26,947 nucleotides of DNA, taken from a bacterium. Lineage in GTDB: Bacteria; Latescibacterota; Latescibacteria; Latescibacterales; Latescibacteraceae. Numbering within the stretch: position 1 is the stretch's first letter; every line of letters starts with the position of its first letter. Position numbers and translations under genes: made by a program. Below, one piece after another: positions 7,643-15,707 of the stretch. The notes under the pieces were generated by a model. It made no database searches. It worked only from the letters and a program-made list of their open reading frames with translations, and had not been told where the DNA came from. The stretch covers positions 1 to 26,947 of the forward strand of contig JAJFUH010000184.1 of assembly GCA_021372535.1 (NCBI GenBank), given 5' to 3'.

Positions 7643-9184
7643 ATGTTTGCACGTGTTCATTCGGCAGCCGTAATCGGTGTGGATGGCTACGTAGTCGAGG
7701 TTGAAACCGACCTCGACTACAAACTTCCGTCGTTTGCTACTGTCGGACTTGCCGAGGGCGCGGTCAAGGAAAGCAAGGAACGGGTTACTTCCGCGATTAA
7801 AAATTCAGGTTATTCATTTCCCCAGAGACGGGTTACCATAAATCTTGCGCCGGCGGATATCCGGAAAGAGGGTTCCGCTTTCGATCTGCCTATGGCAGTG
7901 GGTATTCTTACGGCGGACGGAAAGATACCTCCCGGATCACTCGAACAGTATGTGCTTGTGGGAGAATTATCGCTGGACGGCGCATTGAGGCATGTACGCG
8001 GTATTCTGCCGATCACGCTGGAAGCCCGTGATAAAGGCTTCAAGGGGATCATTGTCCCTGCCGAGGATGCCATCGAGGCCGCGCTTGTGGAGGGTATGAG
8101 GGTTTTTCCTGCCCGCCATCTGAGCGAGGTCATTCATTTTTTTCTGGATCAGACAACCATCAGGCAGCATGAGCCGGTGACCATCGGCTCGCTCATGACC
8201 GACATCAGGAGCGATATTGACTTTTCCGATGTCAAAGGTCAGGCCCATGTCAAACGGGCGCTCGAAGTTGCCGCCGCCGGAAGCCACAATATACTGATGA
8301 TCGGCCCGCCGGGTTCGGGGAAAACCATGCTTGCCCGGAGGATCCCCGGCATACTTCCCGACATGACCCTCGATGAAGCGCTCGAAACCACCAAAATCCA
8401 TTCGGTCGCCGGTATTCTGAAGGACGGGAATCCGCTTGTGGTCGAGCGACCGTTCAGGGACCCTCATCATACCATCTCCGAGGTTGCTCTTATCGGAGGC
8501 GGGAGCTACCCGCGACCCGGCGAGGTGAGCATGGCGCATAACGGAGTCCTGTTTATCGACGAAATGCCGGAGCTCGGGAAGAAGTCGATAGAAGCGCTTC
8601 GCCAGCCTCTCGAAGATGGCATGGTTTCGGTCTCTCGGGCGCAGTATACGGTCAAATATCCGGCTTCTTTCATGTTTGTGGTCGCGATGAATCCCTGTCC
8701 CTGCGGATACCTCACCGATCCCCGTCACGAGTGCACCTGTTCGCCGTTCCAGATTCAGCGGTATCTTGCACGGGTATCGGGCCCCATATTCGACCGTATC
8801 GATATTCATGTCGATGTACCCGCGATCCGGTATCGTGATCTTGCAGAAGATTCCGAGCATATCGAGACATCGGGAGCGATACGGTCCCGGATCAACAGGG
8901 CGCGCGAGGTTCAGAAAAACCGTTACAAACACCTGCGGGGCGTCCACGCCAACGCGCACCTGGAGCCACGGAGCATAAAAAAGTACTGCGCCGTAGACAG
9001 CGAAGGCGAGAAAATTCTCCGGCGCTCGATAGATTCATTCGGTTTCTCTGCCCGGGCATATCACCGTATTCTCAAGGTTTCACGGACAATCGCCGATCTG
9101 GACGGCGAGGAAGAAATCAAAGTACACCATGTTTCTGAGGCCGTACAGTATAGAACACTTGACAGGAATCAATGGATGAAGTAA
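7643..9184 (+). CDS. comM: YifB/ComM family Mg-chelatase-like AAA+ ATPase
   Basis: AAA+ protein of the ComM/YifB family; ComM of naturally transformable bacteria is a hexameric helicase that helps integrate incoming DNA, though many carriers are not known to be competent. From ATG 7643 (513 residues) it has an N-terminal Lon-protease-like/ChlI domain (about 20-165), Walker A GPPGSGKT (221-228), Walker B GVLFIDEMPE (301-310), a cysteine-rich CPCGYLTDPRHECTC loop near 350-365 typical of the family, and a C-terminal helical domain with FSARAYHRILKVSRTIADL. A GTG at 7634 in frame overlaps the previous stop, but GAGGAG at 7626-7631 lies 11 nt before ATG 7643 and only 2 nt before the GTG. MFARVHSAAV also matches family N-termini. 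Confidence 0.93.
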   Translation: MFARVHSAAVIGVDGYVVEVETDLDYKLPSFATVGLAEGAVKESKERVTSAIKNSGYSFPQRRVTINLAPADIRKEGSAFDLPMAVGILTADGKIPPGSLEQYVLVGELSLDGALRHVRGILPITLEARDKGFKGIIVPAEDAIEAALVEGMRVFPARHLSEVIHFFLDQTTIRQHEPVTIGSLMTDIRSDIDFSDVKGQAHVKRALEVAAAGSHNILMIGPPGSGKTMLARRIPGILPDMTLDEALETTKIHSVAGILKDGNPLVVERPFRDPHHTISEVALIGGGSYPRPGEVSMAHNGVLFIDEMPELGKKSIEALRQPLEDGMVSVSRAQYTVKYPASFMFVVAMNPCPCGYLTDPRHECTCSPFQIQRYLARVSGPIFDRIDIHVDVPAIRYRDLAEDSEHIETSGAIRSRINRAREVQKNRYKHLRGVHANAHLEPRSIKKYCAVDSEGEKILRRSIDSFGFSARAYHRILKVSRTIADLDGEEEIKVHHVSEAVQYRTLDRNQWMK

Positions 9185-9232
9185 TATTGTACAAAGCGTA
9201 ATTACAGGTTTTTCTTAAAATTATCTATACAT

Positions 9233-10756
9233 ATGAATAATCACGATAGTGAAACATCCGGCGGACATGTTCTTCTCTTCGACCGTGACCCCGATTCCAT
9301 CGAACTCTTCAAATCCGTATTTGACACTACGGGTCTGACCGTCATTTCCGTTACGGATAAGGAGAGCGGAATAGAGGAGCTCGGCTCCGGCGCTGTCAAG
9401 CTCGTGCTTGCGGCGGTCGATTTTCCCCGGTATCCCGGTTTTGTTCTTCTTCAGGACAGTATCAGCGATAATCGTACTATCCCTGTGGTCATATTGAGCC
9501 CGAAACAGGAGGATATGCTGAAGGCTATCCGGTCCGGCGCGACCGACTTTTTCCGAAAACCGCTCAACAGAACCGAAATTATCCACCGAATCCCCATTCT
9601 TCTTGAAAATGCGAAAAAGTATCAGGTTTCAGTTCCCATGGGTATGACGACGGATATCCTCTCGAAGCTGGAACGTGAAAACAAAGAAATGAACGATCTT
9701 CTCAGGATAAGTTCTTCGCTCGATGTTTCCATCGATTCAAAGATGATACTCAAGAGGCTGACCGATCTTGCGGCAGAATCAATGAATTGCGAGGCAGCGA
9801 GTATCATGATGAAAAATGACCGTGAGAATGTCCTCGAGTTTGTCGTTGCAACGGGAGAAAAGGAAGAACGCCTTGAAACGATGAGCGTCCCGATGGGAGA
9901 GGGGATTGCGGGGTGGGTGGCACTGTATGGAAAGCCTCAGATTGTCAACGATACCGAAAAAGATGAGCGGTTTACCGGTAAAATAGACGAGGAATCTGGT
10001 TTTATCACGAGGCAGATTCTTGCGGTGCCCATGAACCTCGACAACGAAATCATCGGTGTTCTGGAGGTTATCAACACCAAGGATAACCGTACACTCACCA
10101 GCGAGGATCTCCGTATTCTCATCGATATTACCGACCGCGCCGCCAAGGTTATCGGCACGATTAAAAAGATCGAATCCCAGCATAACTTTTACATCCAGAC
10201 AACCAATATTCTTGTAAAGGCAATAGAAAAAAAGGACATGTTTGCGGATGGTCACTCGTGGAAAGTGGCCGAACTCTGTCATAAGATCGGGAGTGCGCTG
10301 AGCCTTTCCGAAAACGATATGAACGATCTCTACTATGGCGCTCTTCTCCATGATATCGGAAAACTCGAAATGCCCTGCACGCTGCTCAATAAACGGAATA
10401 TCACCGATCGTGAAAAAGAATACCTGAAGCAGCACACCATCAAGGGCGCCAAGCTGCTCGAACCCATAATCATGTGGAAATCGGTTGTGCCGTGTATACT
10501 CTACCACCATGAATCATGGGATGGAAGCGGCTATCCCTATGGCAGATCGGGAGAATCCATTCCCCTTCTGGCCCGGGTTATCAATCTTGCGGAATCGTTC
10601 ACAGTCATGAGGTCCTCCAATACCTACAAACGTCAGATGACACTCAAGGAAGCGATTCTTGAGGTCATGCGCTCTTCGGGAAAACAGTTCGATCCCGAGC
10701 TTGTCAAGGTTCTCATCATTGTCCTCGAGAAGGATACTTTTTCCAAAAACATGTAG
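9233..10756 (+). CDS. pseudo-receiver/GAF/HD-GYP protein (putative c-di-GMP phosphodiesterase)
   Basis: A 507-residue cytoplasmic regulator. Residues 11-128 are a CheY-like receiver fold: acidic Asp17 and Asp19, Ser89 and Lys109 are present, but the phospho-acceptor position is Ala61 (VLAAVDFP), so normal phosphorylation is not expected. Residues about 165-312 form a GAF domain (GEGIAGWVA, then ILAVPMNLDNEIIGVLEVIN). Residues about 320-500 form an HD-GYP domain: DGHSWKV (His341), LLHDIGK (His373, Asp374), His401, HHESWDGSGYP (His425, His426, Gly433-Pro435). The usual ADxxDA motif reads AESFTV (Glu454, Thr457), so one metal ligand may be changed. HD-GYP domains cleave cyclic di-GMP, or cGAMP in some lineages. 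A single gene with its own 5' gap of 48 bp; no partner kinase is in view. Confidence 0.9.
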   Translation: MNNHDSETSGGHVLLFDRDPDSIELFKSVFDTTGLTVISVTDKESGIEELGSGAVKLVLAAVDFPRYPGFVLLQDSISDNRTIPVVILSPKQEDMLKAIRSGATDFFRKPLNRTEIIHRIPILLENAKKYQVSVPMGMTTDILSKLERENKEMNDLLRISSSLDVSIDSKMILKRLTDLAAESMNCEAASIMMKNDRENVLEFVVATGEKEERLETMSVPMGEGIAGWVALYGKPQIVNDTEKDERFTGKIDEESGFITRQILAVPMNLDNEIIGVLEVINTKDNRTLTSEDLRILIDITDRAAKVIGTIKKIESQHNFYIQTTNILVKAIEKKDMFADGHSWKVAELCHKIGSALSLSENDMNDLYYGALLHDIGKLEMPCTLLNKRNITDREKEYLKQHTIKGAKLLEPIIMWKSVVPCILYHHESWDGSGYPYGRSGESIPLLARVINLAESFTVMRSSNTYKRQMTLKEAILEVMRSSGKQFDPELVKVLIIVLEKDTFSKNM

Positions 10757-10830
10757 CATCTTTACGATTATTTTCATGCGTATCGATGATGGGAAAGCCG
10801 CGTGCGGTGCGATAATTATATAAGGCTAAG

Positions 10831-10847
10831 GATAACAGAATGTTATC
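10831..10847. promoter_or_regulatory. perfect palindrome, candidate operator upstream of the ECF operon
   Basis: GATAACA-GAA-TGTTATC: two perfect 7-bp arms around a 3-bp centre. It ends 28 bp before the -35 box at 10876, a position suited to an activator or other dimeric DNA-binding regulator. It is AT-rich with no T-run behind it, which makes a terminator less likely. It is the only such site seen before this operon. Confidence 0.45.
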
Positions 10848-10875
10848 ATGGAGACGATTGCTGCTTTGGCATTTC

Positions 10876-10903
10876 TTGAAACTGCCGTTAAACTTTTTAT
10901 AAA
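10876..10903 (+). promoter_or_regulatory. sigma70-type promoter of the ECF sigma operon
   Basis: TTGAAA (10876-10881, 5 of 6) and TATAAA (10898-10903, 5 of 6) with a 16-nt spacer, 39 bases before the sigma factor start. It looks like a housekeeping promoter. The usual self-regulating ECF pattern (AAC, about 17 nt, then CGT) is not present at the right distance. Confidence 0.6.
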
Positions 10904-10942
10904 CACGATGCGTCAATATAACAGTAAACGTGAAAGAATTTC

Positions 10943-11566
10943 ATGCGTTCGAAAGATACAATGCCTGCCACTGAAAGCGTTATGAAAAAGACTGTGGATT
11001 TTCCCGCCTCTGATTCGGATTATGTGAAACGTTTCAAGGCGGGCGATGAACAGGCATTTGCGGCAATCATGAAGTTTCATTATCCGCGTCTCATGCAGGC
11101 AGCGAAAGTTCTGCTTCAGAATGAACAGGACGCGATGGACGTTGTTCAGGATGTATTTATGAAAGCATATGTCAACCTTCATGGATTTCGCGAAGACTCA
11201 TTGCTCTACACATGGTTGTACAGGATTCTGTATAATTTATGCATAAGCTTTCTGCGGAGGAAAAAGATAGTATCGTTCCTTTCGTTTAATAATGAGGAAG
11301 TTGATCTGGAGTTACCCTCAAACGATCCTGTTCCCGATATTGAATACGAGCGGAGGGAGATTATGCAGGCTGTTACGGAGGCATTGGGAAAATTACCGAT
11401 CAGGCAGCGAACGGCATTTACGCTCAAGCAGCTTAACAACCTCAAATTCAGCGAGATTGCCACGGTTATGGGAATAACCGAGGGAGCCGTAAAGGCATCA
11501 TATTTTCAGGCTGTCAAGAAGCTTCAGGTATCACTCAGACAATTCGGAGACGATTATGGAATGTGA
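10943..11566 (+). CDS. ECF RNA polymerase sigma factor (sigma-70 family, RpoE-like)
   Basis: A 207-residue ECF sigma factor that would steer RNA polymerase to stress-response promoters. Region 2 spans about 27-110 (YVKRFKAGDEQAFAAIM, DAMDVVQDVFMKAY, WLYRILYNLCISFLRRKK). Region 4 spans about 140-200 (LGKLPIRQRTAFTLKQ, FSEIATVMGITEGAVKASYFQAVKKL, a helix-turn-helix). Regions 1.1 and 3 are absent, as expected. The first 26 residues are extra and the ribosome site before 10943 is weak; internal ATGs at 10961 and 10982 are possible starts. The anti-sigma gene begins 11 nt inside its end, so the two are coupled. Confidence 0.92.
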   Translation: MRSKDTMPATESVMKKTVDFPASDSDYVKRFKAGDEQAFAAIMKFHYPRLMQAAKVLLQNEQDAMDVVQDVFMKAYVNLHGFREDSLLYTWLYRILYNLCISFLRRKKIVSFLSFNNEEVDLELPSNDPVPDIEYERREIMQAVTEALGKLPIRQRTAFTLKQLNNLKFSEIATVMGITEGAVKASYFQAVKKLQVSLRQFGDDYGM

Positions 11567-12122
11567 TAAAGTAAAAGAATATCTTCCGTTTCTTGATGAC
11601 GGTTCTTTGCCGCCCGATGTTGAAAAAAAGGTGCGGACCCATCTGGAACATTGTGAAGAATGCCGCCGTGAATACGACGAACAGGTTAATATGCTCCGCC
11701 TGGTTCAGTATGCTTTCCCGGGGAGAGAACCTGAATTTTCTCCTGAAATTCTTACCATGGTCGAGGTTAAAATCAGGAAATACAGAGAGAAACGTATGCT
11801 GTACAGGCGAGTTTACGCTTTTGCCGCGCTGGTGATTATTACAGTCGGGATAGCTGTATACAGCCTTCTTCCCGGTTCTTCAAACCGTTCTGTGGCCACG
11901 AAGGCAGTATTCGATGATTCGCTGGCGGATTACAGGAATTATGTCGCTTCACGGTATCTCGATGCATATGAACTCAGCGAACTGGTAACTGAACAGTCCG
12001 AAACCGAAACACAGAATATGTATGAAACATACATTTCGACGCACTATTTTGATGTTACGCCGGAGGATATAATTGATAATCTGGATGATAATGAGTTAGC
12101 CTCGATGCTGGCGTCAAATTAA
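11556..12122 (+). CDS. membrane-bound zinc-finger anti-sigma factor
   Basis: A 188-residue protein that probably holds the ECF factor at the inner membrane. The N-terminal zinc-binding anti-sigma domain (zf-HC2 type) has Cys3 and the HxxxCxxC motif His29, Cys33, Cys36 (HLEHCEEC). A single transmembrane helix lies at about 86-105 (YAFAALVIITVGIAVYSLL). The remaining 80 residues would be periplasmic, rich in Tyr, Glu, Asp and Thr, with no domain I recognise; it may be the signal-sensing part. It overlaps the sigma gene by 11 nt and precedes a secreted Spy/CpxP-like gene by 14 nt. The N-terminal assignment is good; the sensed signal is unknown. Confidence 0.88.
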   Translation: MECDKVKEYLPFLDDGSLPPDVEKKVRTHLEHCEECRREYDEQVNMLRLVQYAFPGREPEFSPEILTMVEVKIRKYREKRMLYRRVYAFAALVIITVGIAVYSLLPGSSNRSVATKAVFDDSLADYRNYVASRYLDAYELSELVTEQSETETQNMYETYISTHYFDVTPEDIIDNLDDNELASMLASN

Positions 12123-12136
12123 AAGGAGAGTCTGTC

Positions 12137-12931
12137 ATGAAACGCTTTTTGAATGTCTTATTTATAATATTTCTATTCCTGTGTACCGTAACATCCTCCG
12201 TACTCAGGGCCGATAATGATGCCAGGAGAAAGAATTCCGGGAAAAAAGTTTATACACTGGAACATCATGAGTTACCCGGACCGCCTGAACGAGGTTATGA
12301 TCAGCCCGTTATTCCCGCAGCAGAGCGTGAGATGACTATGCCGCCTTTCGATCCCGATGACAAGGGATCCAAATCACGACTTATGATCATGTGGAATCTC
12401 GTTGATTATCTCGGGCTTGATGAGGCAACGGCGGCAAAATTCTTTCCGGTTTTTATCGAGCATAACAATGCGCGCGACAAGTTCTTCAACGAGCACAGGG
12501 AACTCGCCGAGCAGATCATCAAGGATGTCGATGATGAATCAGTTTCGGTCAAGAGCCTGAAAGAAAGTATTGCAAAACTCGATCAACTGGATGAATCGAT
12601 AAGAGCCGAACGCGATGCCTTTCATAAAAAAACCAAGGCTTTTCTCAATGAACGTCAGTATGTAAAGCTCGTCATTTTCAACGATAAGCTCAAACGGGAT
12701 TTGTTCTCCGGCTTATCGCGAAGGAGAGGCGGAGACGAGTCATCTTCGATAAAGAGCGATGAACCGAAGGATCGGAATCCGGATGTAAACGTATACAGGA
12801 GACAGGGTCAACAGGAACAATCGCTGGAAACGCAGAAGATGATGCTCGAAGAGATGAAGAAACGTATCGAAATTCTGGAAAAGAGCATTAAAGAACAGGA
12901 GTCACAGCAGAAAGCCGAACAGAAGAAATAA
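12137..12931 (+). CDS. secreted Spy/CpxP-like coiled-coil protein
   Basis: A 264-residue exported protein. The signal peptide covers residues 1-25 (KR, then a hydrophobic run, cleavage after LRA). The middle (about 80-185) is helical: LGLDEATAAKFFPVFIEHN, ESIRAERDAF and KAFLNERQYVKLVIFNDKLKR. This fits the architecture of the Spy/CpxP and related LTxxQ-type periplasmic proteins that often follow ECF/anti-sigma pairs. The C-terminal 40 residues (LEEMKKRIEILEKSIKEQ) form a charged coiled coil ending in a Gln/Lys tail. An AGGAG ribosome site lies upstream. It may buffer misfolded envelope proteins and feed the anti-sigma sensor; that is inference. No metal-binding motif is visible. Confidence 0.65.
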   Translation: MKRFLNVLFIIFLFLCTVTSSVLRADNDARRKNSGKKVYTLEHHELPGPPERGYDQPVIPAAEREMTMPPFDPDDKGSKSRLMIMWNLVDYLGLDEATAAKFFPVFIEHNNARDKFFNEHRELAEQIIKDVDDESVSVKSLKESIAKLDQLDESIRAERDAFHKKTKAFLNERQYVKLVIFNDKLKRDLFSGLSRRRGGDESSSIKSDEPKDRNPDVNVYRRQGQQEQSLETQKMMLEEMKKRIEILEKSIKEQESQQKAEQKK

Positions 12932-13010
12932 CGTTGACAACCGGTGAGTTCCGGACAGGATACATTCTGTGAATCACACGGTCTGTCGCAAAATGTTTAA
13001 TCGCTTGGGG

Positions 13011-13090
13011 TTTAATTCCCCGAAGCTTGCTTCGATTCCTTATCATTATTTTGGTATTGATACCTCGTAGCTTGCTGCGAGGTAGTTCAT
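13011..13090. repeat. pair of REP-like hairpin repeats in a convergent intergenic region
   Basis: Two related units lie in tandem between convergent genes. Unit 1 (about 13011-13046) contains the perfect hairpin CGAAGC-TT-GCTTCG (13021-13034). Unit 2 (about 13057-13090) has an 11-bp stem, TACCTCG/CGAGGTA outer arms at 13061-13067 and 13078-13084 with AGC-TT-GCT at the tip and one G-T pair. Both share the pattern TT(A/G)AT...C(C/T)CG, AGCTTGCT and a TCATT end. This resembles dispersed REP-type palindromes with an AGCTTGCT core found in many bacterial genomes. They may also stop transcription from both sides. The rest of the 263-bp gap (12932-13194) shows no gene. Confidence 0.6.
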
Positions 13091-13194
13091 TTTACTGAGA
13101 ACGGTTTGCGATTTTAAGTCCGGAAGGCCTCTTTAAATCGTAAAACTAAAATCGTACATTGTTAATGCTATGGTTCCTTAAATGAAATATCGTC

Positions 13195-13968
13195 TTAAAT
13201 CCTCTCCATAGTTTCTGCCTTTATCCATCCCCCGGCGCCGCTCATGAGCCGGACGAGGTTCCATTCGTCCTGACTGCGCTCAAGGGTGACCGTTGTACCC
13301 TCATGAACGGTAAAGATATGGGTATTATCCGTACCCGGACCGGAATACGCATTCGCATTGTCAACCATAATAACCGCTTCCACTTTTGTATCGCGCTCAT
13401 GTATTTTTTCGACGAGGATACCTGTCGAAACAAAAAACACAAGACCGCAGAGGGCGCTTACAACAATCAGTGTCAAACGTTTCAGCTTCCCGAGGAAAAG
13501 CATCGTTGTGGCGAAAACCATTGCCAATAAAAACGAAATCCCCGACCAGAGCGCCGCGGTATTGATATTGATGGTATTGTAATGACCGGTAATGAACGCC
13601 ACGACAGGATTATCGTTCGCCGGCTCCTTATCCTGTTTGATACTGTTGAGAAACGCCAGATTGGTGAGAGCATCTTCGTCCGAGGGCGCAAGTTTGAGCG
13701 AACGCCTGAGGTACAGAATTGCCTTGCCGAGGGCACCGTTTCGATATGCGGCGTTCGAGGCATTATAATACAGATCGGGATTGACGATTCCTTCTCCAAT
13801 GAGCTGTTCGTACAGGTCGAGAGCCTCTTTGAATTTTCCCCCGCGATAGAGTGAGCCCGCTTCGTTGTATTTCGATGCGGATTCCATTTCATTGAGAGCC
13901 GGAACATTCGCCGGTTTAATTACCCATAACAGTACCAGCAGCGGAACGATCAAAAGGTGCTTTCTCAT
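13195..13968 (-). CDS. batE: BatE-like TPR/SH3 membrane protein
   Basis: Last gene of the Bat (Bacteroides aerotolerance-type) cluster; 257 residues. A signal peptide (1-25) is followed by TPR repeats at about 33-110 (SKYNEAGSLYRGGKFKEALDLYEQLI and NPDLYYNASNAAYRNGALGKAILYLRRSLKLAP), two membrane helices (about 137-160 and 165-186), and an SH3-like C-terminal domain (about 195-255; NAYSGPGTDN, then GTTVTLERSQDEWNLVR and GWIKAETMERI). This domain order is that of BatE. The start codon overlaps the stop of the BatD-like gene (ATGA junction). It likely works in the periplasm or at the inner membrane with the VWA proteins upstream. Confidence 0.85.
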   Translation of the reverse strand: MRKHLLIVPLLVLLWVIKPANVPALNEMESASKYNEAGSLYRGGKFKEALDLYEQLIGEGIVNPDLYYNASNAAYRNGALGKAILYLRRSLKLAPSDEDALTNLAFLNSIKQDKEPANDNPVVAFITGHYNTININTAALWSGISFLLAMVFATTMLFLGKLKRLTLIVVSALCGLVFFVSTGILVEKIHERDTKVEAVIMVDNANAYSGPGTDNTHIFTVHEGTTVTLERSQDEWNLVRLMSGAGGWIKAETMERI

Positions 13969-15707
13969 ATGACTTCTCTCAGCCTGGCGAGGATGGTACG
14001 GGTATCTTCCAGCAGTTTCTGCTGCATTTCATGTCCGGAACCGGATGATGAGAACCTGAAAAAGTCGCAGAGCTCGAGTGTTTTTCCGATGTGCTCGGCC
14101 ATGTCCGGATCGACCGCGTTTTTTCTGAGAATTTCATTAAGGGCGGCTGTGGTCAACGAGCCCGTGTCGATATTCAAACAGTCGCCGATATAATCGGTTA
14201 TACTTTCGCTCAGGGCGCCGTAATAGGCTGCCGTCTCTCCTTTATTCATTTTATGCGAGGCTTCTTCGAGCTTCTTCTGGGCTTTTTTCCAGGATTTGAG
14301 CCTCCGTTTCAGCCCCGTATTGCGTTCGATGGTATCCCGCCGTTTTTTAAGGACAAGCGCAGCGACAAAAAATGTAAAAGGCAGAAAATAAATACAGTAG
14401 AATACCATGTTTGTGTAAAGCTGTTTTCTTGTATTGTTCAGAATGACCTTGTCCGGTTTTATATACCGTATATCCCGGGCAATGTTGTCGATGGAATTAC
14501 GCTGATCGCCGCCGGATACGGCGCCTGCGGCCTCGGGATTGCCGGGTGTAACTTTAAGGGCGATTGCCTGTGTCGATACCGTATGGTATGAATGGTCCTC
14601 GGGATCGAAAAAGGAGAGGCTGAACGGCTCGATGGAGATGTTTCCCTGAAATTTAGGCATGAGAATGTATTCCCATGTTTTCCCGCCTCCGATTATAAAA
14701 CCCGAATTTGAGATGGAGTTGGAAACCTTGGGATCGTACGATTTGAACGATGACAGGTCGGGGGGTGTAATAGCGGATACGAGGTCCAGGTTACCCCTTC
14801 CGGCGACGGTGACGGTGACAGTGACAACATCGTTGGCCTTGACAGTCGTTTTGTCCGCCGAGATGGAGATTTCATAGTTGCCGACCGCCCCGGTGAACGT
14901 GTCCGGTTTGCCCTGTTCCGGGAGCGGTTTCACCCGGAGGGTGATCGGTTTGGATTTGAGAACCTGTGAGCGCTGGCTGGAAAAAAAACCTCCCGTACTG
15001 TATGAAAGCGATGCGGGACCGATTGTGAGCTCTCCCGATGTTGTCGGGAAAAGGGCCGTTTTTATGGCATTGTACTGAAACATCCTGTTACCGGCAACCT
15101 TGGTCGCGGGCGGGATTTTTGGAAGCTCGACCGCCCAGAAACCGGTTGTGGCAGGAGGTTCGTACTCGGTGTCCCCCCACAGGGTCAGGCGGTTGTAGAG
15201 TTCGAAGGTAAGAGTGACCTGTTCACCCACATACGGCTGTGTCTTGTCAACCTCTGTCCGTATGAAAATATTCTCGTCCGTCTGTTCGGGAACCGGAGTT
15301 TCCTCGACGCGGGTACCGACAACTTCCACCCTGGTCGCGGGAGCGCTGTAGTTGTTGGAACCGTCGCTAACGGCGACCGCGCCGACCTCGAACGTCCCGG
15401 TTTTCTTCGGTATGAGGGAATATGTATATGTCTTGGTATAGGAAGTCACCCCGTTCACCCATGAGAAGCTGTCCATGACCGACGGGCCAGCAATGGAAAA
15501 ATCAGGCATGCTTTTAAACACGGGTGTTCCGGTTTTCCGGGCGTCGGAACCTTCGACGGTAACGGTGAGCTGCAGACGGTCGTTAACAGATACTTTTGTG
15601 GGACTCACGACCGAACTGATCCTGATATCCGCACCGTACACGGCCTGAACGCATACCATGAAAAGCAGCGCCCACAATGCTGTCAACTGTTTTATATTAC
15701 CAGTCAT
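13965..15707 (-). CDS. batD: BatD family protein
   Basis: A 580-residue BatD (oxygen-tolerance) protein. The signal peptide spans 1-25 (ending YGA). A long periplasmic part follows, with repeated beta-rich domains: SSVVSPTKVSVNDRLQLTVTVEG at about 31-53, RTEVDKTQPYVGEQVTLTFELYN in the second, and SADKTTVKANDVVTVTVTVAGRGNLD in the third, each opening like the BatD surface domain. One transmembrane helix lies at about 434-453, and the cytoplasmic tail of about 125 residues is helical (KSWKKAQKKLEEAS... ESITDYIGDCLNID). It overlaps the previous gene by 11 nt and BatE by 4 nt. Genes of this family sit with batA/batB and moxR; the biochemical role is not settled. Confidence 0.9.
   Translation of the reverse strand: MTGNIKQLTALWALLFMVCVQAVYGADIRISSVVSPTKVSVNDRLQLTVTVEGSDARKTGTPVFKSMPDFSIAGPSVMDSFSWVNGVTSYTKTYTYSLIPKKTGTFEVGAVAVSDGSNNYSAPATRVEVVGTRVEETPVPEQTDENIFIRTEVDKTQPYVGEQVTLTFELYNRLTLWGDTEYEPPATTGFWAVELPKIPPATKVAGNRMFQYNAIKTALFPTTSGELTIGPASLSYSTGGFFSSQRSQVLKSKPITLRVKPLPEQGKPDTFTGAVGNYEISISADKTTVKANDVVTVTVTVAGRGNLDLVSAITPPDLSSFKSYDPKVSNSISNSGFIIGGGKTWEYILMPKFQGNISIEPFSLSFFDPEDHSYHTVSTQAIALKVTPGNPEAAGAVSGGDQRNSIDNIARDIRYIKPDKVILNNTRKQLYTNMVFYCIYFLPFTFFVAALVLKKRRDTIERNTGLKRRLKSWKKAQKKLEEASHKMNKGETAAYYGALSESITDYIGDCLNIDTGSLTTAALNEILRKNAVDPDMAEHIGKTLELCDFFRFSSSGSGHEMQQKLLEDTRTILARLREVI

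Noticed and set aside
7967-8959. 330-codon minus-strand frame inside the comM-like gene
   Set aside because: Shadow of an AAA+ gene with intact Walker motifs on the other strand.
10878-10914. ECF-type self-regulating promoter (AAC ... CGTC)
   Set aside because: The spacing between the two elements is about 28 nt instead of about 17; the sigma70-like pair in the same place fits much better.
12137-12190. Lipoprotein signal in the Spy-like protein (Cys16)
   Set aside because: The residues before the cysteine (L-F-L) do not fit a lipobox; cleavage after LRA is more likely.
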